Source: Pyrinomonadaceae bacterium
Lineage (GTDB): Bacteria; Acidobacteriota; Blastocatellia; Pyrinomonadales; Pyrinomonadaceae
Direction of reading: 5' to 3'
Length of the DNA: 62,741 nucleotides
Assembly: GCA_022843305.1 (NCBI GenBank)
Contig: JALHNX010000006.1
Coordinates: 1-62,741 of the forward strand
Under the pieces are notes generated by a model. It made no database searches and was not told where the DNA came from. It was given only the letters and a program-made list of their open reading frames with translations. Positions 49,309-56,697 of the stretch are shown piece after piece. The position numbers and the translations under genes are program-made. Each line of letters starts with the position of its first letter. The stretch's first letter is position 1.

Positions 49309-51063
49309 TTATTTCCCTGTATTGAAAACCGTCTTGAACGCCATTTTCGCGAGCTTCCAAGTTCTATCCAAATCAATTTTGCCGTCCTTGTCGCGCCCTA
49401 AAAGCTTGTCGGTCAGCATTTTGCGTAAATCCTTGCCTTCGCGTTTGAGCATAAATTCTTTCGCGTAAGGCTTGGCGGTTTCAAAGAAATTGAATTCGGG
49501 ATCGGTGATAATTCCGATGCCTTCGAGCGTCATTAAGGCGCGCATAATATACGTGAAATTCGATGGCAGACGGAACGGATAATCGTACATCACGTCCGCC
49601 AGATCGTAGGTCAATTCCTTGAATTTCACGTCCTTTAATTTCAGATCGAGATGCAGTTTGAACATTTTGACGACGACATCTTTGATCTTCGTTTCATCCG
49701 CGCCGGGTTTCAGGAATTCCAGATCAATCAAATCCTGCGCGATGGCTTCGGGGTCTTTGGCAACGACGTGGAAAAACGCGTCAATCATTTTCGCCTGCAA
49801 TTGCGGCGTGATTCTGCCGACCATTCCGAAATCGAAAAACGCGAGCCGCCCGTCGGGCATCACCAAAAGATTGCCCGGATGCGGGTCGGCGTGGAAAAAT
49901 CCGTCTTCGAGAAGCTGTTTGAGATAGGTTTTGATCAGCAGACGATTAACTTTTTCGGGCGAAACTCCGCGCGCTTTCAATTCCTCCAATTCGGTAACTT
50001 TCGTGCCGTGAATGAATTCCATCGTCATCACTTTCGAAGTCGTCGCGCTCCAGTAGATTTTCGGGACGTGAATATTGTCCCAATCTTTGAAACTATTGCT
50101 GAAACGTTCGGCGTTGCGTCCTTCGGAAGCGTAATCCATTTCTTCGTGGATCGTTTCGTCAAATTCCTTGAGCATTCCCGCCCAATCGGCGTTTTCGTTC
50201 AAACTCGGAAAGCGTTCGGCAAATTTCGTAACCTTCCGCAAAATTTCGATGTCGCCTTTGATAATTCCGGCGAGATTCGGTCGCTGAACTTTGACCGCGA
50301 CTTCTTCGCCGGTAAAAAGTTTGGCGCGATAAACTTGTCCCAAACTCGCCGCCGCGACGGGTTCGATGTCGAATTCCGCGTAAACCTCCGAGATTTTTTT
50401 GCCGAGTTCCTTTTCGATCCGCGCAAAAGCGATTGCGTTCGGAAATGACGGAACGCTGTCCTGCAATTCGCCCAAAGCCTTAACGAACGGCAACGGCAAA
50501 AGGTCGGCGCGCGTTCCGAGAGATTGCCCGATCTTGATAAACGTCGGACCAAGCTCGATCAAATTTTCCTTGAGCCAGACGGCTTGTTTTTCCTGATTCA
50601 GCTCTTTGTTCGATTCCGAGCCGATAAAAAACCAGCGCAGAAGCAGAATGAATTGATGAAAAAACCAGAGATTTGCTTTATGAAATTTTTCGCCCAGAAC
50701 CGCGAGCCACGTAAGTTTTCGCGCGATTTCAAGCCGCGTTTCGGCTTGTTTGATATGCTGTGCGCGGTGCATATCGTATTGATCGAGATACAGATAAAGC
50801 GAGAGCATCCCGATGACCTTCGACACCTGAAAAAGCCGCCAGTAACCGCGAAACCCGAGATAATTCCTTTCAATTTCGGTTTCCTTTTCGATCAGGGATT
50901 TTTCTTCGGCGATGAGTTGTTCGTTGGAAATCTGCTTTGAAACCGGCAGTTTTTTTGTCGGCACCAATTCGTGCTGACCGTTGCCGTTTTCAGGCATCGG
51001 CTCAATAATTTTTTCCTTTAATGCCAAACTCTTATTTTCTTCCACCGACAATTCTTTTTGCAT
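49309..51063 (-). CDS. ABC1/UbiB-family atypical kinase
   Basis: The 584-residue protein belongs to the UbiB/ADCK family. It shows the KxGQ loop in LGPTFIKIGQSLGTRADLLP, the ATP-site lysine in VAVKVQRPNLAGII, the HADPHPGNLLVMPDGRLAFF catalytic loop and the DFG segment FFDFGMVGRI. UbiB proteins support synthesis or transport of ubiquinone and other isoprenoid lipids and act at the membrane; no C-terminal transmembrane helix pair is obvious here. The ATG at 51063 is preferred; the frame extends 13 codons further without a ribosome site. An AT-rich unknown gene lies between it and ribF, so it is probably last in the ribF-led operon. Confidence 0.9.
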   Translation of the reverse strand: MQKELSVEENKSLALKEKIIEPMPENGNGQHELVPTKKLPVSKQISNEQLIAEEKSLIEKETEIERNYLGFRGYWRLFQVSKVIGMLSLYLYLDQYDMHRAQHIKQAETRLEIARKLTWLAVLGEKFHKANLWFFHQFILLLRWFFIGSESNKELNQEKQAVWLKENLIELGPTFIKIGQSLGTRADLLPLPFVKALGELQDSVPSFPNAIAFARIEKELGKKISEVYAEFDIEPVAAASLGQVYRAKLFTGEEVAVKVQRPNLAGIIKGDIEILRKVTKFAERFPSLNENADWAGMLKEFDETIHEEMDYASEGRNAERFSNSFKDWDNIHVPKIYWSATTSKVMTMEFIHGTKVTELEELKARGVSPEKVNRLLIKTYLKQLLEDGFFHADPHPGNLLVMPDGRLAFFDFGMVGRITPQLQAKMIDAFFHVVAKDPEAIAQDLIDLEFLKPGADETKIKDVVVKMFKLHLDLKLKDVKFKELTYDLADVMYDYPFRLPSNFTYIMRALMTLEGIGIITDPEFNFFETAKPYAKEFMLKREGKDLRKMLTDKLLGRDKDGKIDLDRTWKLAKMAFKTVFNTGK

Positions 51064-51131
51064 AACCACTCTTAGAATCACAAAAAACGCTGCGGTTTGC
51101 AAAAAAGTTCCGCAATGCTTTTAAATTCAAA

Positions 51132-51686
51132 TCAATCAGAGCCGTAATCAAATTGCAGTAATTTAGTCTTAGCTTGATTTATTGAAATAAAAGTCAGGAG
51201 ATAGTCATAAATATAATGAGTTTCAATTAGCCTGTCCGTATCGTCAAACCAATCTTTATCAAGATAAAATACTTCGTCATTATCAATCTTTAAGTAATCA
51301 AGTAAAAATTTGGATTTTGAAAAATTATCTGCGAAAATTTGTTTGAATTCCTCCGTTTCGGCTTCCCAAGATTCTTTTTCTATTTCCGATAAAACTATTT
51401 TTTCTATATCTTTCCCTTTTATTCTCTTGAAATCATCGATTGTTATATTATTTATCAAAAATGCGTCGTGAGCAGCATATTCAATTTCCCTTTGACGTTT
51501 GTTTTCGTGAAATTCATCGGTGAAATAATAGGTTTTAATAAATTCGCTGATTATTTCTTCAAAGGGATACTCCTGAAGTTCACCGGGAATCTCAAATTCG
51601 TAGAAGTAGAAAAAATGATAGTTTGTAATATGTCTTGTATGAGATAAACGGTTAAACATAAATAAAGACTTCTTGTTAATTTTCAT
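51132..51686 (-). CDS. AT-rich hypothetical protein inserted after ribF
   Basis: The 184-residue product is rich in Lys, Glu, Phe, Tyr and Ile and has low GC compared with its neighbours, pointing to horizontal acquisition. It has no signal peptide. Blocks include FFYFYEFEIPGELQEYPFEE near the start, TIDDFKRIKGKDIEKIVLSE in the middle, and LIETHYIYDYLLTFISINQA near the end, mostly predicted helix. I recognise no family. It begins 11 bases downstream of the ribF stop with a weak site before the ATG at 51686 and ends 69 bases before the UbiB-like gene. The frame also runs back to a GTG at 51695. Confidence 0.5.
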   Translation of the reverse strand: MKINKKSLFMFNRLSHTRHITNYHFFYFYEFEIPGELQEYPFEEIISEFIKTYYFTDEFHENKRQREIEYAAHDAFLINNITIDDFKRIKGKDIEKIVLSEIEKESWEAETEEFKQIFADNFSKSKFLLDYLKIDNDEVFYLDKDWFDDTDRLIETHYIYDYLLTFISINQAKTKLLQFDYGSD

Positions 51687-51696
51687 AAAAATCACT

Positions 51697-52650
51697 TCAC
51701 GTTAAATCCAGCATATTCTTAACGCCTTCGTGCGAGAAATAGTTCAAGGCGCGGCGCGTATCTTTTTCGATTTGGGCGCGAAGCGCATCAATGCCGTCGA
51801 ATTTGCGTTCGTCGCGGATGCGGTGCAGGAAGCGGACGCGCAGCACGTCGCCGTAAAGGTCGCCGTCGAAATCGAAAACGTAAGATTCGATTGACGGTGC
51901 GCTTTCGTCTTCAAATGTCGGGCGCACACCGACATTCGTGATGCTTCTGCGCCAAACGTCATTTATCAAAACGGCGGTTGCATAAACGCCGTAACGCGGA
52001 ATGACGCGGTTGTGCGGTTTGAGATTGGCGGTCGGAAATCCGATCGTTCGCCCGCGTTGGAGTCCGTGAATGATCTGACCTTCGACACCATACGGACGAC
52101 CGAGCATCCGCCGCGCCAGATTTACCTTACCTTCGGCAAGAAGCTGACGGATTTGTGATGACGAAATGCGCTGTCCGCGCAGACGGACTTCCGGAACTTC
52201 ATCGGCAAAGAAATCGAGCCGTTTACTCATTTCGCGCAAAAGCTCGATGTTTCCGCCGCGATTCTTACCGAAAAAAAAGCCTTTGCCGAGAAAGACTTCA
52301 CGCGCTTGAAGGCGTTCGTGAACGATGTCGCGCAGAAAGGTTTCCGCGTCAATTCCGGCAAATTCCTTGTCAAAACGAATGACGATTGCCTGTTCGATTC
52401 CGAGAACTTCAAAATTAGCCAGCCGCTGATCTAAAGTTTGCAGCAGCGGCGGTGCATTTTCGGGATGCAGAACGGCTCGTGGGTGCGGGTCAAAGGTAAT
52501 AACCGTCGGCACGGCACGGGTCGCGTTCGCGCTTTCGACGACCGTTTGCATAATGCGCTGATGCCCGAGATGCAGACCGTCAAAAACGCCCAAAGTCAAA
52601 ACCGTTCCGCGCAAGATATTGGCATTGTCCGTTCCATGAAAAATTTTCAT
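51697..52650 (-). CDS. ribF: Bifunctional riboflavin kinase/FAD synthetase RibF
   Basis: The 317-residue enzyme turns riboflavin into FMN and then FAD. The N-terminal adenylyltransferase domain (about residues 15-170) has LTLGVFDGLHLGHQRIMQT (HxGH motif) and SSSQIRQLLAEGKVNLARRM. The C-terminal flavokinase domain (about 185-310) has IHGLQRGRTIGFPTANLKP and ATAVLINDVWRRSITNVGVR, followed by FLHRIRDERKFDG. It is in the same riboflavin pathway as ribBA at 30833. Just upstream on the same strand is a 58-codon ORF, whose stop lies 22 bases before the ribF start, so this may be an operon. Confidence 0.95.
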   Translation of the reverse strand: MKIFHGTDNANILRGTVLTLGVFDGLHLGHQRIMQTVVESANATRAVPTVITFDPHPRAVLHPENAPPLLQTLDQRLANFEVLGIEQAIVIRFDKEFAGIDAETFLRDIVHERLQAREVFLGKGFFFGKNRGGNIELLREMSKRLDFFADEVPEVRLRGQRISSSQIRQLLAEGKVNLARRMLGRPYGVEGQIIHGLQRGRTIGFPTANLKPHNRVIPRYGVYATAVLINDVWRRSITNVGVRPTFEDESAPSIESYVFDFDGDLYGDVLRVRFLHRIRDERKFDGIDALRAQIEKDTRRALNYFSHEGVKNMLDLT

Positions 52651-52672
52651 AATTCGATCAAATAATGAGAAA

Positions 52673-52849
52673 TCAGTGTTCCGTAACCTTTTTTCTTTCG
52701 GAACGCTTGATGTTGCCGCCGATATGTCCGCCGATTAATTCGGGTTCGGGATTTAAAGTGCGCCGAAGTTCGCTGCGTCCGATTATTTTTCCGTTTTTGA
52801 TATTTGAAAACAGCCCGCAAGACAGGTAAGTTTTAAGTATTTCGACCAA
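52673..52849 (-). CDS. Small unannotated ORF directly upstream of ribF (58 codons)
   Basis: On the minus strand a frame open from 52861 (following TAA) reads, after a TTG start at 52849, VEILKTYLSCGLFSNIKNGK, then IIGRSELRRTLNPEPELIGG, then HIGGNIKRSERKKVTEH, stop TGA 52675-52673. Codon use resembles that of neighbouring genes, and the stop lies 22 bases before ribF on the same strand. The repeated GGHIGGN and the basic tail suggest a nucleic-acid or ribosome-associated peptide, but I cannot name a family. No ribosome site precedes the TTG, so the start is uncertain. It could instead be the remnant of a longer gene. The rest of the gap up to 53070 holds only a small hairpin. Confidence 0.42.
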   Translation of the reverse strand: MVEILKTYLSCGLFSNIKNGKIIGRSELRRTLNPEPELIGGHIGGNIKRSERKKVTEH

Positions 52850-52951
52850 GAAATAAGGAACTTAACCGTGCCTGCGAACTGATGAATTTTGTTATAGCAT
52901 TTGCTCCACTTTTTTCCAAGCCTGTTTTTCAAAGAGTCGGGAACAATGTAA

Positions 52952-52969
52952 GGTAAACTTTAGTTTGCC
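52952..52969. repeat. Hairpin of the AAACT-AGTTTG family (copy 3)
   Basis: GGTAAACTTTAGTTTGCC folds on itself with one G-T pair. It is a single copy of the motif also seen at 12953-13016 and 46152-46206. Confidence 0.65.
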
Positions 52970-53070
52970 GTCGTTCGTTGAAAGGTCAAAGCGTCGGGTA
53001 GCAAAGGGCGTTCCGCGTTTGTTGTACTTTTTTTTCATCCATTCGAGTTAAATTTGCTCTAGCAGTTTTT

Positions 53071-53352
53071 ATGTGCCGAAATATTAAACAATTACACAAT
53101 TTCGCGCCGCCCGCGACCGATGAAGAAGTTCGCGCCGCGGCGGTTCAGTTCGTCCGCAAAGTTTGCGGATTTAACAAATCTTCCGCCGTTAATTCGGAGG
53201 CTTTTGAAACGGCGGTTGACGAAATTACGGAATCCGCAAAAACATTGCTCGAATCACTCGTTACAAACGCGCCGCCGAAAGACCGCGAGGTTGAAAAAAC
53301 AAAGGCACGGGAACGAAACCGGCGCAGATTCAATATAGTTGATAACGGATAG
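53071..53352 (+). CDS. DUF2277 family protein
   Basis: The 93-residue protein matches DUF2277 almost end to end: MCRNIKQLHNFAPPATDEEV, AAAVQFVRKVCGFNKSSAVN and the C-terminal PPKDREVEKTKARERNRRR. These small proteins are conserved in many phyla but have no established role; the Cys2-Arg3-Asn4 start is invariant. The ATG at 53071 is confirmed by MCRNIK. The stop TAG is the first triplet of the palindrome at 53350-53396, whose other end supplies the stop of the convergent CDF gene. Confidence 0.92.
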   Translation: MCRNIKQLHNFAPPATDEEVRAAAVQFVRKVCGFNKSSAVNSEAFETAVDEITESAKTLLESLVTNAPPKDREVEKTKARERNRRRFNIVDNG

Positions 53353-53396
53353 TGGAAAGTTGATAGTTTTTGTATTTTACTATTCGCTTTCCACTA
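53350..53396. repeat. Palindrome TAGTGGAAAG...CTTTCCACTA between convergent genes
   Basis: TAGTGGAAAGTTGATAGT (53350-53367) pairs with ACTATTCGCTTTCCACTA (53379-53396), with two mismatched positions, across an 11-base loop. Its first triplet TAG ends the DUF2277 gene, and its last triplet CTA is the TAG stop of the minus-strand CDF gene. The arrangement repeats that of 40511-40590 with a different word. Confidence 0.85.
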
Positions 53397-54263
53397 TTTT
53401 TCAAACGGTTCGAGGTGCGAAAAAACAGTTGAGTTCGGCACTTTTTCGCGGATTTCGATTTCGATGTGGTCGGCTATTTCATGGACTTTGTAAATCGTCC
53501 AATCGTTCGGAAATTGAATGTCAACGTAGAAGAATTTTTTCATTCCCGATTGGCGCGACCGGAAATTTTCGTAAGTGATGCCGTTTTTTTCGACGTATTT
53601 CTGCAAGACTTCTTCGGCGATAAATTGAATTTCCGGCGCGACCACCGTGTCCATCAAGCCTAAAACCGAGCGTTTAATTAAACCGTAACCCGTCCAGATG
53701 ATATTGACGGCGACGAGAATCGCAACGATCGGGTCAAGCCTCAGCCAACCCGTCAGACTGACCAGCGCAACCCCAATAATTACGCCGACCGATGTCCAGA
53801 CATCAGTCATCAGATGATGCCCGTCGGCTTCCAAGATAAGCGAATGATGTTTCTTCCCGACGCGAATCAGCAGGAGTCCGACCGACAAATTAACCGCCGT
53901 CGCAATACCCGAAATTACTAAACCGATGCCGAGCTGTTCCAACGGCTGCGGAGCAAGCAAACGCTGAAATGCCGCGTAAGCGATGCTCAAAGCGGCGAGA
54001 AAAATCAGTGTGCCTTCGATGCCGCTCGAAAAATATTCCGCCTTGTCGTGTCCGAAGGCGTGGTCGTCGTCCGCCGGCGCGGCGGCAATCTTTAAAGTAA
54101 AAAGCGCGACGATTGCCGCCGCGAGATTGATCAGCGATTCGAGCGCGTCCGAAAGCAGTCCGACCGAACCCGTAAACCAATACGCCGCCGTCTTGAGCGT
54201 GATCGTAATAATCGCCGCCGCAATCGAAAGCCACGCGTAACGGGTCAGATTTTCTCTCTCCAT
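53394..54263 (-). CDS. Cation diffusion facilitator (CDF) metal efflux protein
   Basis: The 289-residue protein has six predicted transmembrane helices (about residues 10-215) and a C-terminal cytoplasmic metal-binding domain. The zinc-site motifs are present: SVGLLSDALESLINLAAAI in helix 2 (the S-D-A-x-x-S form) and EADGHHLMTDVWTSVG in helix 5 (HxxxD), plus DDDHAFGHDKAEYFSSG in the loop. Such proteins exchange zinc or iron/manganese for protons across the inner membrane. The C-terminal domain includes YVDIQFPNDWTIYKVHEIAD with the His of the sensor region. It follows the TPR gene by 64 bases on the same strand, probably in one transcript. The stop codon lies within a palindrome. Confidence 0.92.
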   Translation of the reverse strand: MERENLTRYAWLSIAAAIITITLKTAAYWFTGSVGLLSDALESLINLAAAIVALFTLKIAAAPADDDHAFGHDKAEYFSSGIEGTLIFLAALSIAYAAFQRLLAPQPLEQLGIGLVISGIATAVNLSVGLLLIRVGKKHHSLILEADGHHLMTDVWTSVGVIIGVALVSLTGWLRLDPIVAILVAVNIIWTGYGLIKRSVLGLMDTVVAPEIQFIAEEVLQKYVEKNGITYENFRSRQSGMKKFFYVDIQFPNDWTIYKVHEIADHIEIEIREKVPNSTVFSHLEPFEK

Positions 54264-54327
54264 CAGCGAAATGATGCCACAGTTTCACGCAAAAAAAAAC
54301 TTCAAAACCGCGCGGCATTTTTGATGT

Positions 54328-54828
54328 TCAGTTTAATTTTTCCTGTAATTTTCGCAGAGCGTTGTAAGCCTGCATATAATTCGGCTGTTCGTCGAGTGCC
54401 AGCCCGTAATGCTTCGCGGCTTCGAGTAATCTTCCGCGTTTTTCGTAAACGCGGGCGAGATTAAAATGCGGATAAGCGCGCGCCTCGTAGCGAATCGAAA
54501 CAATCGCCAGTTTGAACCAGCGCACACAGTCGTAATAATTTCCCTTGGCGATCAGATAACTGCCGATGTCGTTATACGGATTGCCGAAACTCGCGTCAAC
54601 TGCGATTGCCGCCAGACATTCGGCGATTGCCAAATCGTAATTTTCCTCGAAACTATAAGTCCAACCAAGAAAAGTGTAGGCTTCAGCGGTCGGGAAAACC
54701 TCGATTGATTTTTTATAAAGTTTGATTGCCGCCTTATAATCCTTTGCCATCTGCGCTTCGTAGGCTTCATTAAAAAGCGCGACGGCTTCACGCTTGGCGG
54801 GATTTTTTATTTCCTGTTCGAAAAACAT
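54328..54828 (-). CDS. TPR-repeat protein
   Basis: The 166-residue cytoplasmic protein has three to four tetratricopeptide repeats (about residues 15-150), such as AYEAQMAKDYKAAIKLYKKS, AYTFLGWTYSFEENYDLAIA and YPHFNLARVYEKRGRLLEAA. The A-G-Y pattern of TPR helices is clear. TPR domains bind partner proteins; the partner is unknown. The ATG at 54828 lies one base past a perfect 14-base palindrome, so the ribosome-binding region is in the 3' arm of a hairpin and no Shine-Dalgarno is exposed. It is upstream of the CDF gene with 64 bases between. Confidence 0.85.
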   Translation of the reverse strand: MFFEQEIKNPAKREAVALFNEAYEAQMAKDYKAAIKLYKKSIEVFPTAEAYTFLGWTYSFEENYDLAIAECLAAIAVDASFGNPYNDIGSYLIAKGNYYDCVRWFKLAIVSIRYEARAYPHFNLARVYEKRGRLLEAAKHYGLALDEQPNYMQAYNALRKLQEKLN

Positions 54829-54829
54829 C

Positions 54830-54879
54830 GCTGATTAAATCTTAATTCTTACGGCAAACAAGAGCAAGATTTAATCAGC
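54830..54879 (-). promoter_or_regulatory. Hairpin abutting the TPR gene start codon
   Basis: GCTGATTAAATCTT (54830-54843) and AAGATTTAATCAGC (54866-54879) are perfect complements with a 22-base loop. On the minus-strand message the 3' arm ends one base before the ATG, so translation start is likely hidden in the hairpin. It may act as a translational regulator or a relic of the palindrome class. Confidence 0.5.
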
Positions 54880-55026
54880 TAAGAAGCTGTTTGGAAAATC
54901 AAGAATTGATTAATCTCAATAAAATCAAGCGAGCCGGTCCGATGTCAATAAATATTTCGCCAGGGTCGCAAAATCGTTCGTCGTCTTTTAACATTCGGCG
55001 ATTATCGAATCGCTCAAATCGAGCCG

Positions 55027-55293
55027 ATGATATTCGTTATTTGTAATTATCGAAAAGTCTTTCGCAAAATCGTTGTAATCAATTTGGCTGATGGGCGGTT
55101 AAAGGCACTAAAAACTTCGACAATACTCAGCTTTGTTGTAATAATCGAATTGTTTGAAATGGACAGAACGAGATTTGAAAAATTGCTTGACGAAGGATTG
55201 TTGCTTTCAAAATCGGAAAAAGCTTGGTGCGGTTGGGTTTTCCGACACACGCCGCAAGTTATTGGGTTCTCGATTTGTATCCAAAGGAAATAA
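55027..55293 (+). other. Doubtful ORF or remnant upstream of the dihydropyrimidinase gene
   Basis: The 480-base gap 54829-55309 contains one plus-strand frame of 88 codons whose second half reads MDRTRFEKLLDEGLLLSKSE, protein-like in character, then loses sense. The other plus frames contain isolated plausible pieces (for example VLDLYPKEIRS near 55270), as if a gene had been broken by frameshifts. No ribosome site or family is recognised. I regard this as a decayed gene, with low confidence. Confidence 0.25.
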
Positions 55294-55309
55294 GAAGTTA
55301 AAAAAAATT

Positions 55310-56689
55310 ATGAAAACACTAATCAAAAACGGACGAATCGTAACGGCGGTGGATGATTACCGCGCCGATATTTTAATCGAAGATGAACAGGTTTCAGTCA
55401 TCGGCAAAACGCTTGAGATGGAAGCCGATAAGGTGATTGATGCGACCGGAAAACTGGTAATTCCGGGCGGAATTGATCCGCATACGCATATGGAATTGCC
55501 GTTTGGCGGAACTTCTTCGTCGGATGATTTTTTTACCGGAACTCGGGCGGCGGCGTTCGGCGGAACGACGACGATTATTGATTTTGCCGTGCAGAACAAA
55601 GGCGAATCAATGCTTCTCGGTGCAGACAAATGGCATCAGAAAGCGCAGGGCAAAGCCGTCATTGATTACGGTTTTCATTTGATTACGACCGATTTTGAGG
55701 ACAAAAATAAGCCCGAAATGTTCAAATTGATAAACGAAGGCATCACGTCCTTCAAACTTTTTATGGCGTATCCGGGCGTGTTTTTGTCGGACGATGCAAC
55801 GATTTTCCGCGCAATGTCAGCCGCAGGCGAACGCGGCGGGCTGGTTTGTATGCACGCCGAAAACGGCATTGTCATCAATGAAATTATCAAAAAGTTTTTA
55901 GCCGAAGGCAGAACCGCGCCGAAATATCACGCGCTGACGCGCCCGACCATCGCCGAAGCCGAAGGTGTGCATCGCGCCATCGCGCTCGCGGAAATGGCTG
56001 AAACGCCCGTTTATATCGTGCATCTGTCGTGTTCGGACGCGCTCAATCAAGTCCGTCAGGCGCGTGATCGTGGAATTCCCGCATTTGCCGAAACTTGTCC
56101 GCAATATCTGTTTTTATCAATTGACGATTACGGCGACGGCTGGGACGGCGCGAAATATGTGATGACTCCGCCTCTGCGCGAACAACACAACCACGCCGAA
56201 CTCTGGAAAGGTTTGAAAATGGACGACCTTCAAATAATTGCGACTGACCATTGCCCGTTTTGTATGAAAGACCAAAAAGAACTCGGGCGCGATGATTTCT
56301 CGCTCATTCCCAACGGTGCGCCGGGCGTGGAATATCGGATGGAACTAATTTACAACGGCGGCGTGGTCGAAAACCGAATTTCGCTCAACCGCTTCGTCGA
56401 ATTAACCTCGACCGCCGCCGCGAAAATGTTCGGAATGTTCCCGAAAAAAGGCACCATCGCCGTCGGTTCAGATGCCGACATCGTAATTTTCGACACCGAA
56501 AAAGAACACACATTCACGCTCGAAGCCCAACATATGAACGTGGACTACTGCGCCTACGAAGGCAAAACCATTAAGGGAAAAGTCGAAACCGTTTTGTCGC
56601 GTGGAAGAGTTGTCATCGAAAACGACGAATGTCTGGTCGAAAAAGGCAGCGGGCAATTCATCAAACGCGGTGAATGCGTGAAGATTTAG
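55310..56689 (+). CDS. hydA: Dihydropyrimidinase (hydantoinase family)
   Basis: The 459-residue amidohydrolase opens the ring of 5,6-dihydrouracil (step 2 of reductive pyrimidine breakdown) or hydantoins. It shows the binuclear metal site in order: the HTH pair in GIDPHTHMELPF (about residue 58), the carboxylated lysine in INEGITSFKLFMAYPG, then CMHAENG, IVHLSC, and TDHCPF. The N-terminal MKTLIKNGRIVTAVDDYRAD and C-terminal VGSDADIVIFDTEKEHTF form the beta sandwich. The ATG at 55310 is used; the frame is open 52 codons upstream but encodes nothing family-like. Its neighbours (an NCS1 permease at 58544 and mmsA at 62450) support a pyrimidine-utilisation role. Confidence 0.92.
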   Translation: MKTLIKNGRIVTAVDDYRADILIEDEQVSVIGKTLEMEADKVIDATGKLVIPGGIDPHTHMELPFGGTSSSDDFFTGTRAAAFGGTTTIIDFAVQNKGESMLLGADKWHQKAQGKAVIDYGFHLITTDFEDKNKPEMFKLINEGITSFKLFMAYPGVFLSDDATIFRAMSAAGERGGLVCMHAENGIVINEIIKKFLAEGRTAPKYHALTRPTIAEAEGVHRAIALAEMAETPVYIVHLSCSDALNQVRQARDRGIPAFAETCPQYLFLSIDDYGDGWDGAKYVMTPPLREQHNHAELWKGLKMDDLQIIATDHCPFCMKDQKELGRDDFSLIPNGAPGVEYRMELIYNGGVVENRISLNRFVELTSTAAAKMFGMFPKKGTIAVGSDADIVIFDTEKEHTFTLEAQHMNVDYCAYEGKTIKGKVETVLSRGRVVIENDECLVEKGSGQFIKRGECVKI

Positions 56690-56697
56690 AAAACAAT

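Noticed and set aside
8585..53396. CRISPR array as an explanation for the short repeated words
   Set aside because: Repeats are contiguous or palindromic words of 7-10 bases, not 23-40 base repeats separated by unique spacers, and no cas genes are present.
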